Of a stretch of DNA of 9,974 nucleotides, positions 1-4,739 are shown piece by piece. The notes under the pieces are model-generated. The model saw only the letters and a program-made list of their open reading frames with translations. It did no database searches and was not told the DNA's origin. Source of the DNA: M55B157 sp964626275. Lineage in GTDB: Bacteria; Actinomycetota; Actinomycetes; S36-B12. Each line of letters starts with the position of its first letter. Within the stretch, counting starts at the first letter, position 1. The position numbers and the translations under genes are program-made. The DNA lies in contig CAZVCZ010000062.1 in NCBI GenBank assembly GCA_964626275.1, positions 1 to 9,974 on the forward strand. Reading direction: 5' to 3'.

Positions 1-61
1 CGAGGACCATCGCGAAGGCGGTGCCCCCGGAGCCTGAACCCATGACGGCAATGCGACTCAT
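1..61 (-). CDS. gpsA: NAD(P)H-dependent glycerol-3-phosphate dehydrogenase, N-terminus only
   Basis: Only the first 20 codons lie in the window; the gene runs off the left edge. The visible start reads MSRIAVMGSGSGGTAFAMVL, the N-terminal beta strand and glycine-rich dinucleotide-binding loop typical of GpsA, which reduces dihydroxyacetone phosphate to sn-glycerol 3-phosphate for phospholipid synthesis in the cytoplasm. Its ATG overlaps the TGA of the upstream plsC gene as ATGA (58-61), so the two are probably translationally coupled. Both act in phospholipid synthesis, and both the synteny and the motif support the call. The family usually has GSWGTA here; this protein has GSGGTA, with Gly in place of the common Trp. 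With only 20 residues visible another Rossmann-fold enzyme cannot be fully excluded. Confidence 0.8.
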   Translation of the reverse strand, partial: MSRIAVMGSGSGGTAFAMVL

Positions 62-783
62 GCTGCTCCCCGTTCGGTCTGAGTCGTTCCACGCAGGTCG
101 CGAAGCAGATCCGTAATGGCGTCCATGAGGCGCTGGGAAGCGATCGACAACACCTCCGCCGTCAGTTCTCGGCCTCGAAGGTCGTCGAGGTTGACCGGAG
201 GACCCACCAGGACGTGCATCGTCTTGCGCGGCAGGATCTTGAACTCCTTGCGGTAGGGCCCCATGACCTCCTGAGCGCCCCACTGCGCCATGGGCACCAG
301 CGGAACACCTGCGGTCAAGGCGATCCGAGCAGCTCCGGACTTTGCTCGAGCGGGCCACATCTGCGGATCCTTGGTGATCGTGCCTTCGGGGTAGACCACG
401 ACACACTCACCGCGACGTGCCGCATCCACCGCTGCCTGCACCGACAGCGCAGCATCGCGGGTTCCTCGCACCACGGGGATCTGACCGGTGTCCTTGAGTA
501 CCCATCCGACGAACGGCACGGTGAACAGGCTGTCCTTGGCGAGGAATCGAGGCGGGCGATCGTTCTCCCACAGCACGTGGGAGATCGCCAGCGGATCGAA
601 CCAGGAGAGGTGGTTGGACGCGAGCACCAGCCCGTGATCCCCCGCGAGATTCTCGGTGCCCCTCCACTCATGACGCGTGAAGATCGTGAGAAATGGCTTG
701 AGGATCGCCACCGCGAGCCGGAAGGCGGGGCCAAGTCGACCGCGCCGCCGCTTCGTCCCCGGCTTCGTTCCTGTCGAGCCCAT
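58..783 (-). CDS. plsC: 1-acylglycerol-3-phosphate O-acyltransferase (PlsC-type)
   Basis: A 241-residue acyltransferase of the lysophosphatidic acid family, which transfers a fatty acyl group to lysophosphatidate at the inner face of the membrane. The catalytic HX4D motif is NHLSWFD at residues 57-63 (His58, Asp63). The substrate-binding block YPEGT is at 131-135 and a proline-containing VPLVPMAQWG block is at 160-169. A basic stretch (KRRRGR, 11-16) is followed by a hydrophobic segment at about 21-36 that may anchor it to the membrane. I chose the ATG at 783 because homologous sequence begins shortly after it; the frame stays open upstream to 957 but that part overlaps cofC and looks non-coding. 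A weak GCGGGA precedes the start. The stop overlaps the gpsA start by 4 bp. The preferred acyl acceptor cannot be read from sequence. Confidence 0.9.
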   Translation of the reverse strand: MGSTGTKPGTKRRRGRLGPAFRLAVAILKPFLTIFTRHEWRGTENLAGDHGLVLASNHLSWFDPLAISHVLWENDRPPRFLAKDSLFTVPFVGWVLKDTGQIPVVRGTRDAALSVQAAVDAARRGECVVVYPEGTITKDPQMWPARAKSGAARIALTAGVPLVPMAQWGAQEVMGPYRKEFKILPRKTMHVLVGPPVNLDDLRGRELTAEVLSIASQRLMDAITDLLRDLRGTTQTERGAA

Positions 784-894
784 TCCCGCAGTCTGACAGG
801 TGGGCCTGGGGTTCGCGTCGCATTTCGCCGGGCAGTCCCACAGGTACGGCAGTCCAGCAGAATCCACGAGGTGCGCACGTGCTTTCATGGGCGG
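784..894. other. Divergent intergenic region plsC / cofC
   Basis: This 111-bp stretch lies between two divergent start codons and must hold promoters for both. I see no convincing -35/-10 pair. Reading toward plsC, CAGACT lies 6 nt before the ATG and could be a poor -10 of a leaderless transcript. Reading toward cofC, nothing clear was found. If cofC starts at the alternative GTG at 871, the gap shrinks to 87 bp. Confidence 0.4.
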
Positions 895-1518
895 GTGCCG
901 GATGAGGACTCCCCCGACCTGCTCTGGACCCTCATCGTGCCGATCAAGCCGGCTCATGACGGCAAGACGCGCCTGGCCGGGAACGCGCAGGTCTCACGCC
1001 GCGCCCTGGCACATGCCTTCGCCCTCGACTCGGTGCACGCCATGCTGGCCTGTCCAGCCGTCGGCCGGCTCATCATCGTGGGCTCCCTGCCCCAATCCCC
1101 GGCCGACCCCCGCCTCGAGATCGTCGAGGATCCCGGCACCGGGCTCAACCCGGCCGCCGAGGCCGGCCTCAGCTTGGTGCCGCCGGATGATCCCGCGGCG
1201 ATTCTGGTCGCCGATCTACCGGCCCTACGCCCCGATGAACTCGCTCTGGCCCTCTCCGCTGCCGCCTTCCACTCCCTCAGCATCGTCTGCGACGCCGATG
1301 GCCTGGGGACGACGACCTACCTCAGTCGCCATCGTCGCGATGCTCGGCCACAGTTCGGGCGCCGCTCCCGATCAGCGCATGTGAGCGATGGAGCGGTGGA
1401 CCTGAAGGAGTTGATGGTTCCCGGACTGCGCTGCGATGTCGACACCGTGATCGACCTGTGGAATGCGAGGCGCCTCGGGGTCGGCCACCACACCGCGGCG
1501 GCACTCTCCGGGCATTGA
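895..1518 (+). CDS. cofC: Phosphoenolpyruvate / 2-phospho-L-lactate guanylyltransferase (F420 biosynthesis)
   Basis: About 207 residues, the usual length of CofC/FbiD. The enzyme condenses GTP with phosphoenolpyruvate (actinobacterial FbiD) or 2-phospholactate (archaeal CofC) to make the activated intermediate used for coenzyme F420. Family landmarks in order are: LIVPIKPAHDGKTRLAG near the N-terminus, ALAHAFALDSV, GTGLNPAAEAGL, ILVADLPALRPDELALAL, DADGLGTTTY, PQFG-R-SRSAH and the C-terminal PGLRCDVDTVIDLWNARRLGVGHHT. Conserved acidic residues in VADLPAL and CDVDT fit the metal/phosphate site known for this family. No in-frame ATG exists near the N-terminus. I chose GTG at 895, which has GGGCGG just before it; GTG at 871 would add 8 residues. 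It is the only plus-strand gene and converges on hup. It implies that the host makes F420. Confidence 0.9.
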   Translation: MPDEDSPDLLWTLIVPIKPAHDGKTRLAGNAQVSRRALAHAFALDSVHAMLACPAVGRLIIVGSLPQSPADPRLEIVEDPGTGLNPAAEAGLSLVPPDDPAAILVADLPALRPDELALALSAAAFHSLSIVCDADGLGTTTYLSRHRRDARPQFGRRSRSAHVSDGAVDLKELMVPGLRCDVDTVIDLWNARRLGVGHHTAAALSGH

Positions 1519-1534
1519 TGCACCCGTGGGACGC

Positions 1535-1571
1535 GTGTGGGGCCGCGCACTGTCCGCACACGGCCCCACAC
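1535..1571. terminator. Bidirectional terminator hairpin between convergent cofC and hup
   Basis: A perfect 11-bp inverted repeat, GTGTGGGGCCG at 1535-1545 with CGGCCCCACAC at 1561-1571, encloses a 15-nt loop. It starts 17 bp after the cofC stop and lies 39 bp beyond the hup stop on the other strand, where a terminator shared by convergent genes belongs. There is no T-run on either side, which is common for terminators in high-GC actinobacteria. Confidence 0.7.
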
Positions 1572-1577
1572 ACATTC

Positions 1578-1596
1578 GGGCCCACTCGATGGGCCC
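1578..1596. terminator. Second hairpin between cofC and hup
   Basis: A 7-bp perfect stem, GGGCCCA at 1578-1584 with TGGGCCC at 1590-1596, has a 5-nt loop CTCGA. It lies 14 bp past the hup stop codon and 6 bp from the 11-bp hairpin, so together they form a tandem terminator. This one is better placed to stop hup transcription. Confidence 0.55.
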
Positions 1597-1610
1597 ATAC
1601 AGGCGTCGAC

Positions 1611-2078
1611 CTAACGACGCGTGGTCTTCTTTGCCGCCTTCTTAGCGGGAGCCTTCTTAGCGGGAGCCTTCTTGGCCGGAGCCTTCTTGGCCGGAGCCTT
1701 CTTGGCGGGAGCCTTCTTGGCCGGAGCCTTCTTGGCCGGAGCCTTCTTGGCCGCAGCCTTCTTCGCCGGAGCCTTCTTCGCACCCGTGCCGGCTGCGCTG
1801 CGGGTTCCGGACACGATTGCCTTGAACTCCGCACCCGGGCGGAACTTCGGCAACTTGGTCGCCTTGATCTTCACCGCCTCGCCGGTGCGGGGATTGCGAC
1901 CGGTGCGGGCCGCACGCGACTGACGCTCGAAGACACCGAATCCGCTGAGGGCCACCTTCTCGCCGCGGGAGATGGAACGCTTCACCTCGTGGAGGATCGC
2001 CTCGACGACCTCGGAAACGTCCTTCTTGCTCGCGTCGAGCTGCGCGGAGACAGCGTCGATCAGTTCGGCCTTATTCAC
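1611..2078 (-). CDS. hup: HU-family nucleoid DNA-binding protein with lysine-rich C-terminal tail
   Basis: A 155-residue, two-part protein. Residues 1-90 are a standard HU fold (NKAELIDAV at 2-10, SGFGVFE at 45-51, GRNPRTGEAV at 60-69 with the DNA-intercalating Pro63, then KFRPGAEFK). Residues 101-155 are a basic, disordered tail of AKKAP repeats ending KKTTRR, the histone-H1-like layout of actinobacterial HupB. It compacts the nucleoid as a dimer, and the tail should raise DNA affinity. I chose the GTG at 2078 rather than the in-frame GTG at 2096, because AAAGAGGA sits 5-6 nt upstream and the product then begins VNKAELID like its relatives. The tail is shorter and more uniform than the mycobacterial one as I recall it. 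The gene follows leuD but has its own candidate promoter. Confidence 0.95.
   Translation of the reverse strand: MNKAELIDAVSAQLDASKKDVSEVVEAILHEVKRSISRGEKVALSGFGVFERQSRAARTGRNPRTGEAVKIKATKLPKFRPGAEFKAIVSGTRSAAGTGAKKAPAKKAAAKKAPAKKAPAKKAPAKKAPAKKAPAKKAPAKKAPAKKAAKKTTRR
1636..1780 (-). repeat. 15-bp tandem repeat encoding the KKAPA units of HU
   Basis: Nine complete 15-bp units of the pattern GCCTTCTTNGCNGGA (plus strand) run from 1636 to 1770, followed by a partial tenth. Each encodes five residues (Lys-Lys-Ala-Pro-Ala or a close variant). Units differ at only two or three positions: two have TTAGCG, one ends GCA and one has TTCGCC. This near-identity makes copy number prone to slippage and recombination while preserving frame. 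Confidence 0.95.
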
Positions 2079-2135
2079 TGGAATCCTCTTTCGCACATGG
2101 ATGAATTTGATTCGGCTGGCATAGCCGATGCTCTC

Positions 2136-2164
2136 AGCCTAGACCGTCCCGGAGCAACGGCGAA
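2136..2164 (-). promoter_or_regulatory. Candidate hup promoter
   Basis: On the minus strand TAGGCT (2136-2141) is preceded, after a 17-nt spacer, by TTCGCC (2159-2164). The same -10 hexamer occurs before the hydrolase gene at 7011-7016. It would give a 5' leader of about 50 nt for hup; a small 5-bp stem CGGCT/AGCCG (2113-2127) lies in that leader. The -35 match is poor. Confidence 0.4.
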
Positions 2165-2167
2165 CGG

Positions 2168-2183
2168 CGCCACGCCGGTGGCG
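2168..2183 (-). terminator. Possible leuCD terminator
   Basis: A 6-bp perfect stem, CGCCAC with GTGGCG and loop GCCG, starts 30 bp after the leuD stop. It has no T-run, so it is a weak candidate. It also lies just upstream of the suspected hup promoter. Confidence 0.3.
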
Positions 2184-2213
2184 AAAAGCGTTGCCTGGCG
2201 GGGAGAGGCGGGA

Positions 2214-2801
2214 TTAACGAGTCGTCGGCAAGAAGCTCGGGCGCTGGGCTTCAAACTCCTCAATCTTATCGGCATAACGGAGGGTGATGCCGATGTCGTC
2301 GAGCCCCTCCATCAGCCGCCACCGGACGTAGCTGTCGACGTCGAAGGGGCTGGTCACATCGTCGAACTCGACCACCTGACGGTCGAGGTCCACGGTGATC
2401 GCCGTCGTCGGATCGGCTTCCAGCGCCTGCCACAACCGCTCGATGACCTCCTGGTCGACGACAGCCGTGAGCAGACCTGCCTTGCCCGAATTCCCGCGGA
2501 AGATATCGGCGAAGCGCGAGGAGAGAACGACCTTGAAGCCGTAGTCCTGCAGGGCCCACACGGCGTGCTCCCGGGAGGAGCCCGTCCCGAAATCGGGTCC
2601 GGCCACCAATATCGTGGCGCCCTCGTACCGGGGTTGGTTCAGCACGAACTCCGGGTCGGCACGCCACCCCTTGAACAGCCCGTCCTCGAACCCGTGCCGG
2701 GTGACCCGCTTGAGGTACTCGGCCGGGATGATCTGGTCGGTGTCGACGTTGCTGCGTCGCAGGGGAACACCCGTGCCGGTGTGGACGATGAACTTCTCCA
2801 T
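2214..2801 (-). CDS. leuD: 3-isopropylmalate dehydratase, small subunit
   Basis: A 195-residue LeuD, the swivel-domain subunit that joins LeuC to form isopropylmalate isomerase (2-isopropylmalate to 3-isopropylmalate). In bacteria with citramalate synthase the same complex also isomerises citramalate. Signature segments are MEKFIVHTGTGVPLRRSNVDTDQIIPAEYLKRV at the N-terminus, VAGPDFGTGSSREHAVWAL (the conserved GSSREHA substrate loop) in the middle, and the C-terminal SPFDVDSYVRWRLMEGLDDIGITL. The ATG at 2801 is chosen because the family starts here; AAAGG lies about 8 nt upstream. The length is normal. It follows leuC by 82 nt, in the same order as the E. coli leuCD pair, and probably shares its mRNA. 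Confidence 0.97.
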   Translation of the reverse strand: MEKFIVHTGTGVPLRRSNVDTDQIIPAEYLKRVTRHGFEDGLFKGWRADPEFVLNQPRYEGATILVAGPDFGTGSSREHAVWALQDYGFKVVLSSRFADIFRGNSGKAGLLTAVVDQEVIERLWQALEADPTTAITVDLDRQVVEFDDVTSPFDVDSYVRWRLMEGLDDIGITLRYADKIEEFEAQRPSFLPTTR

Positions 2802-2883
2802 GATCTGCGCCTTTCCACCTCGTGATGGGGTGATGGACGTGGGGGTGCTGACGGTGGGTGAGGGTTGAGGGTGCGGCCCCGGG

Positions 2884-4284
2884 TCAGACCAAATCTGCCG
2901 GGGATGCCAGGTGACCGAGGACCGCGGTTGCCGCAGCAACCTGGGGGGAGACTAGGTGGGTTCGCCCGCCTGGACCCTGGCGGCCTTCGAAGTTGCGATT
3001 CGACGTCGAGGCACTGCGCTGCCCCGCGGACAGCTTGTCGGCGTTCATACCGAGGCACATCGAGCATCCGGCTTCCCGCCATTGCGCGCCTGCTTCGGTG
3101 AACACCGAGTCGAGACCCTCCGCCTGCGCCTCGAGTCGGACCCGCGCCGAGCCCGGCACGACGAGCATCTCCACCCCATCAGCGACCTTGCGGCCCTTGA
3201 GGATGGAGGCCGCAGCGCGGAGATCCTCCAGCCGACCGTTGGTGCACGAACCGACGAACACCACATCGACCGGGATCTCCTTCAGCGGAGTGCCTGGGGT
3301 GAGGTCCATGTACTCCAGCGCCCGCTCAATGGCGACCCTCTCGTTGTCATCCCGCGCGTCCTCCGGAGAAGGCACCGAGGCGCTCAACGGCAACCCCTGG
3401 CCGGGGTTGGTGCCCCAGGTCACGAAGGGGGCGAGGGTGGAGGCATCGATGACCACCTCGGTATCGAACGTGGCGTCGTCGTCCGTGACCAGGGAACGCC
3501 AGTACTCCACGGCCCGGTCCCAATCCTCACCCGAGGGCGCATGGGGTCGACCCTCGACATAGGCGAAGGTCGTCTCGTCCGGGGCGATCATGCCTGCACG
3601 AGCTCCCGCCTCGATGGACATGTTGCACACCGTCATCCGGCCTTCCATCGACAGCGAGCGGATCGCGTCTCCGCGGTATTCGATGACGTGGCCCTGGCCG
3701 CCTCCGGTGCCGATCTTGGCGATCACGGCGAGGATGATGTCCTTCGCGGTCACATCGGCCGGAAGCTCGCCCTCCACGGTGACGGCCATGGTCTTGAAGG
3801 GCTTCAGGGGAAGCGTCTGCGTCGCCAGCACATGCTCGACCTCGCTCGTGCCGATGCCGAATGCGAGCGCGCCGAATGCGCCGTGGGTGGAGGTGTGCGA
3901 GTCGCCGCACACGATCGTCATACCCGGCTGCGTCAGCCCCAACTGGGGGCCGACGACGTGCACGATGCCCTGCTCGACGCTGCCCAGCGGGAAGATCGGA
4001 ATCGAGAACTCCTCGGCGTTGACACGCAGTGCTTCGATCTGAGCCCGGGACACCGGATCGGCGATGGGCTTGTCGATGTCGAGGGTGGGGACGTTGTGAT
4101 CCTCGGTCGCCAGCGTGAGATCGCGCCGGCGGACATCACGGCCAGCCGCCCGGAGGGCGTCGAACGCCTGGGGGCTGGTCACCTCGTGCGTGAGGTGCAT
4201 GTCGATATAGAGCAGATCCGGCTCACCCTCCGCGCGCCGGACGACATGCGCATCCCACACCTTCTCCGCCAAAGTGCGACCCAC
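2884..4284 (-). CDS. leuC: 3-isopropylmalate dehydratase, large subunit
   Basis: A 466-residue aconitase-superfamily enzyme carrying the [4Fe-4S] cluster of isopropylmalate isomerase. The three cluster cysteines are Cys347 (VGSCTNGR), Cys407 and Cys410 (AGCSMCLGMN), spaced as in E. coli LeuC. Other landmarks are YIDMHLTHEVTSPQAF (26-41), CGDSHTSTHGAFGALAFGIGTSEVEHVLATQ (126-156) and SNRNFEGRQGPGGRTHLVSP (428-447). It acts in leucine synthesis and, with cimA nearby, probably also converts citramalate for isoleucine synthesis. The start is GTG at 4284, with a strong purine-rich GAGGAGGAGGA ending 6 nt before it. The 120-nt region in front is highly structured (see the leader elements). No IclR-type leucine regulator gene is adjacent, unlike in mycobacteria. 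Confidence 0.98.
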   Translation of the reverse strand: MGRTLAEKVWDAHVVRRAEGEPDLLYIDMHLTHEVTSPQAFDALRAAGRDVRRRDLTLATEDHNVPTLDIDKPIADPVSRAQIEALRVNAEEFSIPIFPLGSVEQGIVHVVGPQLGLTQPGMTIVCGDSHTSTHGAFGALAFGIGTSEVEHVLATQTLPLKPFKTMAVTVEGELPADVTAKDIILAVIAKIGTGGGQGHVIEYRGDAIRSLSMEGRMTVCNMSIEAGARAGMIAPDETTFAYVEGRPHAPSGEDWDRAVEYWRSLVTDDDATFDTEVVIDASTLAPFVTWGTNPGQGLPLSASVPSPEDARDDNERVAIERALEYMDLTPGTPLKEIPVDVVFVGSCTNGRLEDLRAAASILKGRKVADGVEMLVVPGSARVRLEAQAEGLDSVFTEAGAQWREAGCSMCLGMNADKLSAGQRSASTSNRNFEGRQGPGGRTHLVSPQVAAATAVLGHLASPADLV

Positions 4285-4290
4285 GTGACT

Positions 4291-4329
4291 TCCTCCTCCT
4301 CGTTGACGTCGTGAGGTTATCGGAGGAGG
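4291..4329 (-). promoter_or_regulatory. Anti-Shine-Dalgarno hairpin before leuC
   Basis: In the leuC mRNA, CCUCCUCC (4329-4322) is exactly complementary to GGAGGAGG (4299-4292), which is the leuC ribosome binding site. The 8-bp stem with a 22-nt loop would hide the site. A competing fold uses CGGAGG (4356-4351) with CCUCCG (4326-4321) and CUCGUUGAC (4365-4357) with GUCAACGAG (4307-4299); it would occupy part of the anti-site. The complementarity is seen; switching is inferred. Confidence 0.5.
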
Positions 4330-4361
4330 CGCAGTGGAGGTACCCGTGGCCCTCCGGTCAA
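4317..4361 (-). CDS. Putative leucine leader peptide upstream of leuC
   Basis: A 14-codon frame that could start at TTG 4361 and would read MTGGPRVPPLRLLR, stopping at TAA 4317-4319, 32 nt before the leuC GTG. Its last five codons are CTG CGC CTC CTC CGA, giving three Leu among the final five residues. The CTC CTC pair lies inside the anti-Shine-Dalgarno sequence of leuC. A G-run (about 4370-4376) lies some 9 nt before the TTG and could be a ribosome site. Against it: TTG is a rare start, the frame is short, and CCTCC-rich sequence easily encodes Leu. TTGACC at 4356-4361 could instead be a -35 box, with TCCACT 17 nt downstream. Confidence 0.3.
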   Translation of the reverse strand: MTGGPRVPPLRLLR

Positions 4362-4363
4362 CG

Positions 4364-4401
4364 AGTTCGGCCCCCCGCCGAGAAAGACGAGGGGCCGAAC
4401 T
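4364..4401 (-). terminator. Strong hairpin downstream of tRNA-Glu, upstream of leuC
   Basis: A perfect 11-bp inverted repeat, AGTTCGGCCCC at 4364-4374 with GGGGCCGAACT at 4391-4401, has a 16-nt loop and begins 9 nt past the tRNA-Glu 3' end. No T-run follows on the minus strand. It most likely ends the tRNA transcript. It overlaps by 2 nt the upstream arm of the 9-bp leuC leader repeat, so it may also take part in leader folding. Confidence 0.6.
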
Positions 4402-4409
4402 GTTCCGCG

Positions 4410-4482
4410 TAGCCCCGACGGGATTCGAACCCGCGCTACCGCCTTGAGAGGGCGGCGTGCTAGGCCGCTACACAACGGGGCC
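4410..4482 (-). tRNA. tRNA-Glu (anticodon CTC)
   Basis: 73 nt including the discriminator A; CCA is not encoded. The minus strand folds into a cloverleaf: acceptor GGCCCCG/CGGGGCT, D-arm GTGT/GCAC with AGCGGCCTA loop, anticodon stem CCGCC/GGCGG with loop CTCTCAA, and T-loop TTCGAAT. Loop positions 34-36 read CTC, decoding GAG. The first acceptor pair is a G-U wobble by this fold. It lies 33 bp from tRNA-Gln and downstream of gltX, whose product charges it. Confidence 0.95.
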
Positions 4483-4515
4483 GTGCGTGAGGCGCGCACC
4501 GAGGTGCACGGCTCG

Positions 4516-4587
4516 CTGGGGTACCAGGACTCGAACCTAGACTAACTGGGCCAGAACCAGTCGGGCTGCCAATTACCCCATACCCCA
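4516..4587 (-). tRNA. tRNA-Gln (anticodon CTG)
   Basis: 72 nt including the discriminator G; CCA is not encoded. Acceptor TGGGGTA/TACCCCA (with the U1-A72 first pair typical of tRNA-Gln), D-arm GGGT/GCCC, anticodon stem ACTGG/CCAGT with loop TTCTGGC giving anticodon CTG (codon CAG), and T-arm CTAGG-TTCGAGT-CCTGG. It probably shares a transcript with tRNA-Glu. In many actinobacteria it is charged by GluRS followed by GatCAB amidation; those genes are not in the window. Confidence 0.95.
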
Positions 4588-4660
4588 TGGGTGTCGACCA
4601 ACGAGGCAGATCAGGCGAGGCGATTCACGCGTCACGACCGGCGCTGGGCAACGACCGACG

Positions 4661-4666
4661 AGTATA
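4661..4666 (-). promoter_or_regulatory. Candidate -10 of the tRNA-Gln/tRNA-Glu promoter
   Basis: TATACT on the minus strand matches the -10 consensus at five of six positions and is the best such box in the window. It lies 73 nt upstream of the tRNA-Gln 5' end, in the 152-bp gap after gltX. No good -35 is seen 16-18 nt upstream (ACTGGG at 17), so recognition would depend mainly on the -10. Confidence 0.45.
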
Positions 4667-4705
4667 GCCAGGCCCGGGCACGCCCAGTGTTCCCGGCCTC
4701 CCCCA

Positions 4706-4730
4706 GCCGATCGATGCTGAGCCGATCGGC
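4706..4730 (-). terminator. Terminator-like hairpin after gltX
   Basis: An 8-bp perfect stem, GCCGATCG (4706-4713) with CGATCGGC (4723-4730) and a 9-nt loop, begins about 10 nt past the gltX stop. It lacks a T-run. Its place between gltX and the tRNA promoter fits a stop for the hydrolase-gltX transcript. Confidence 0.5.
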
Positions 4731-4739
4731 CTGCGGGCT

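Noticed and set aside
214..894. Long upstream extension of the cofC frame
   Set aside because: It is antisense to plsC and has no CofC-like sequence; it is an open frame caused by high GC.
784..957. N-terminal extension of plsC by 58 residues up to 957
   Set aside because: The added sequence has no family resemblance and runs over the cofC 5' end on the other strand; ATG 783 fits the acyltransferase N-terminus.
1458..2825. Plus-strand 455-codon frame across hup and leuD
   Set aside because: Low-complexity antisense of the HU repeats followed by antisense of leuD; the minus-strand proteins are clearly real.
2956..4314. Plus-strand 452-codon frame antisense to leuC
   Set aside because: Shadow frame of a strongly conserved gene, with no recognisable domain.
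4317..4499. 60-codon minus-strand frame beginning inside tRNA-Glu
   Set aside because: Its first half is antiparallel to or within the tRNA gene and its terminator; only the last 14 codons are entertained as a leader peptide.
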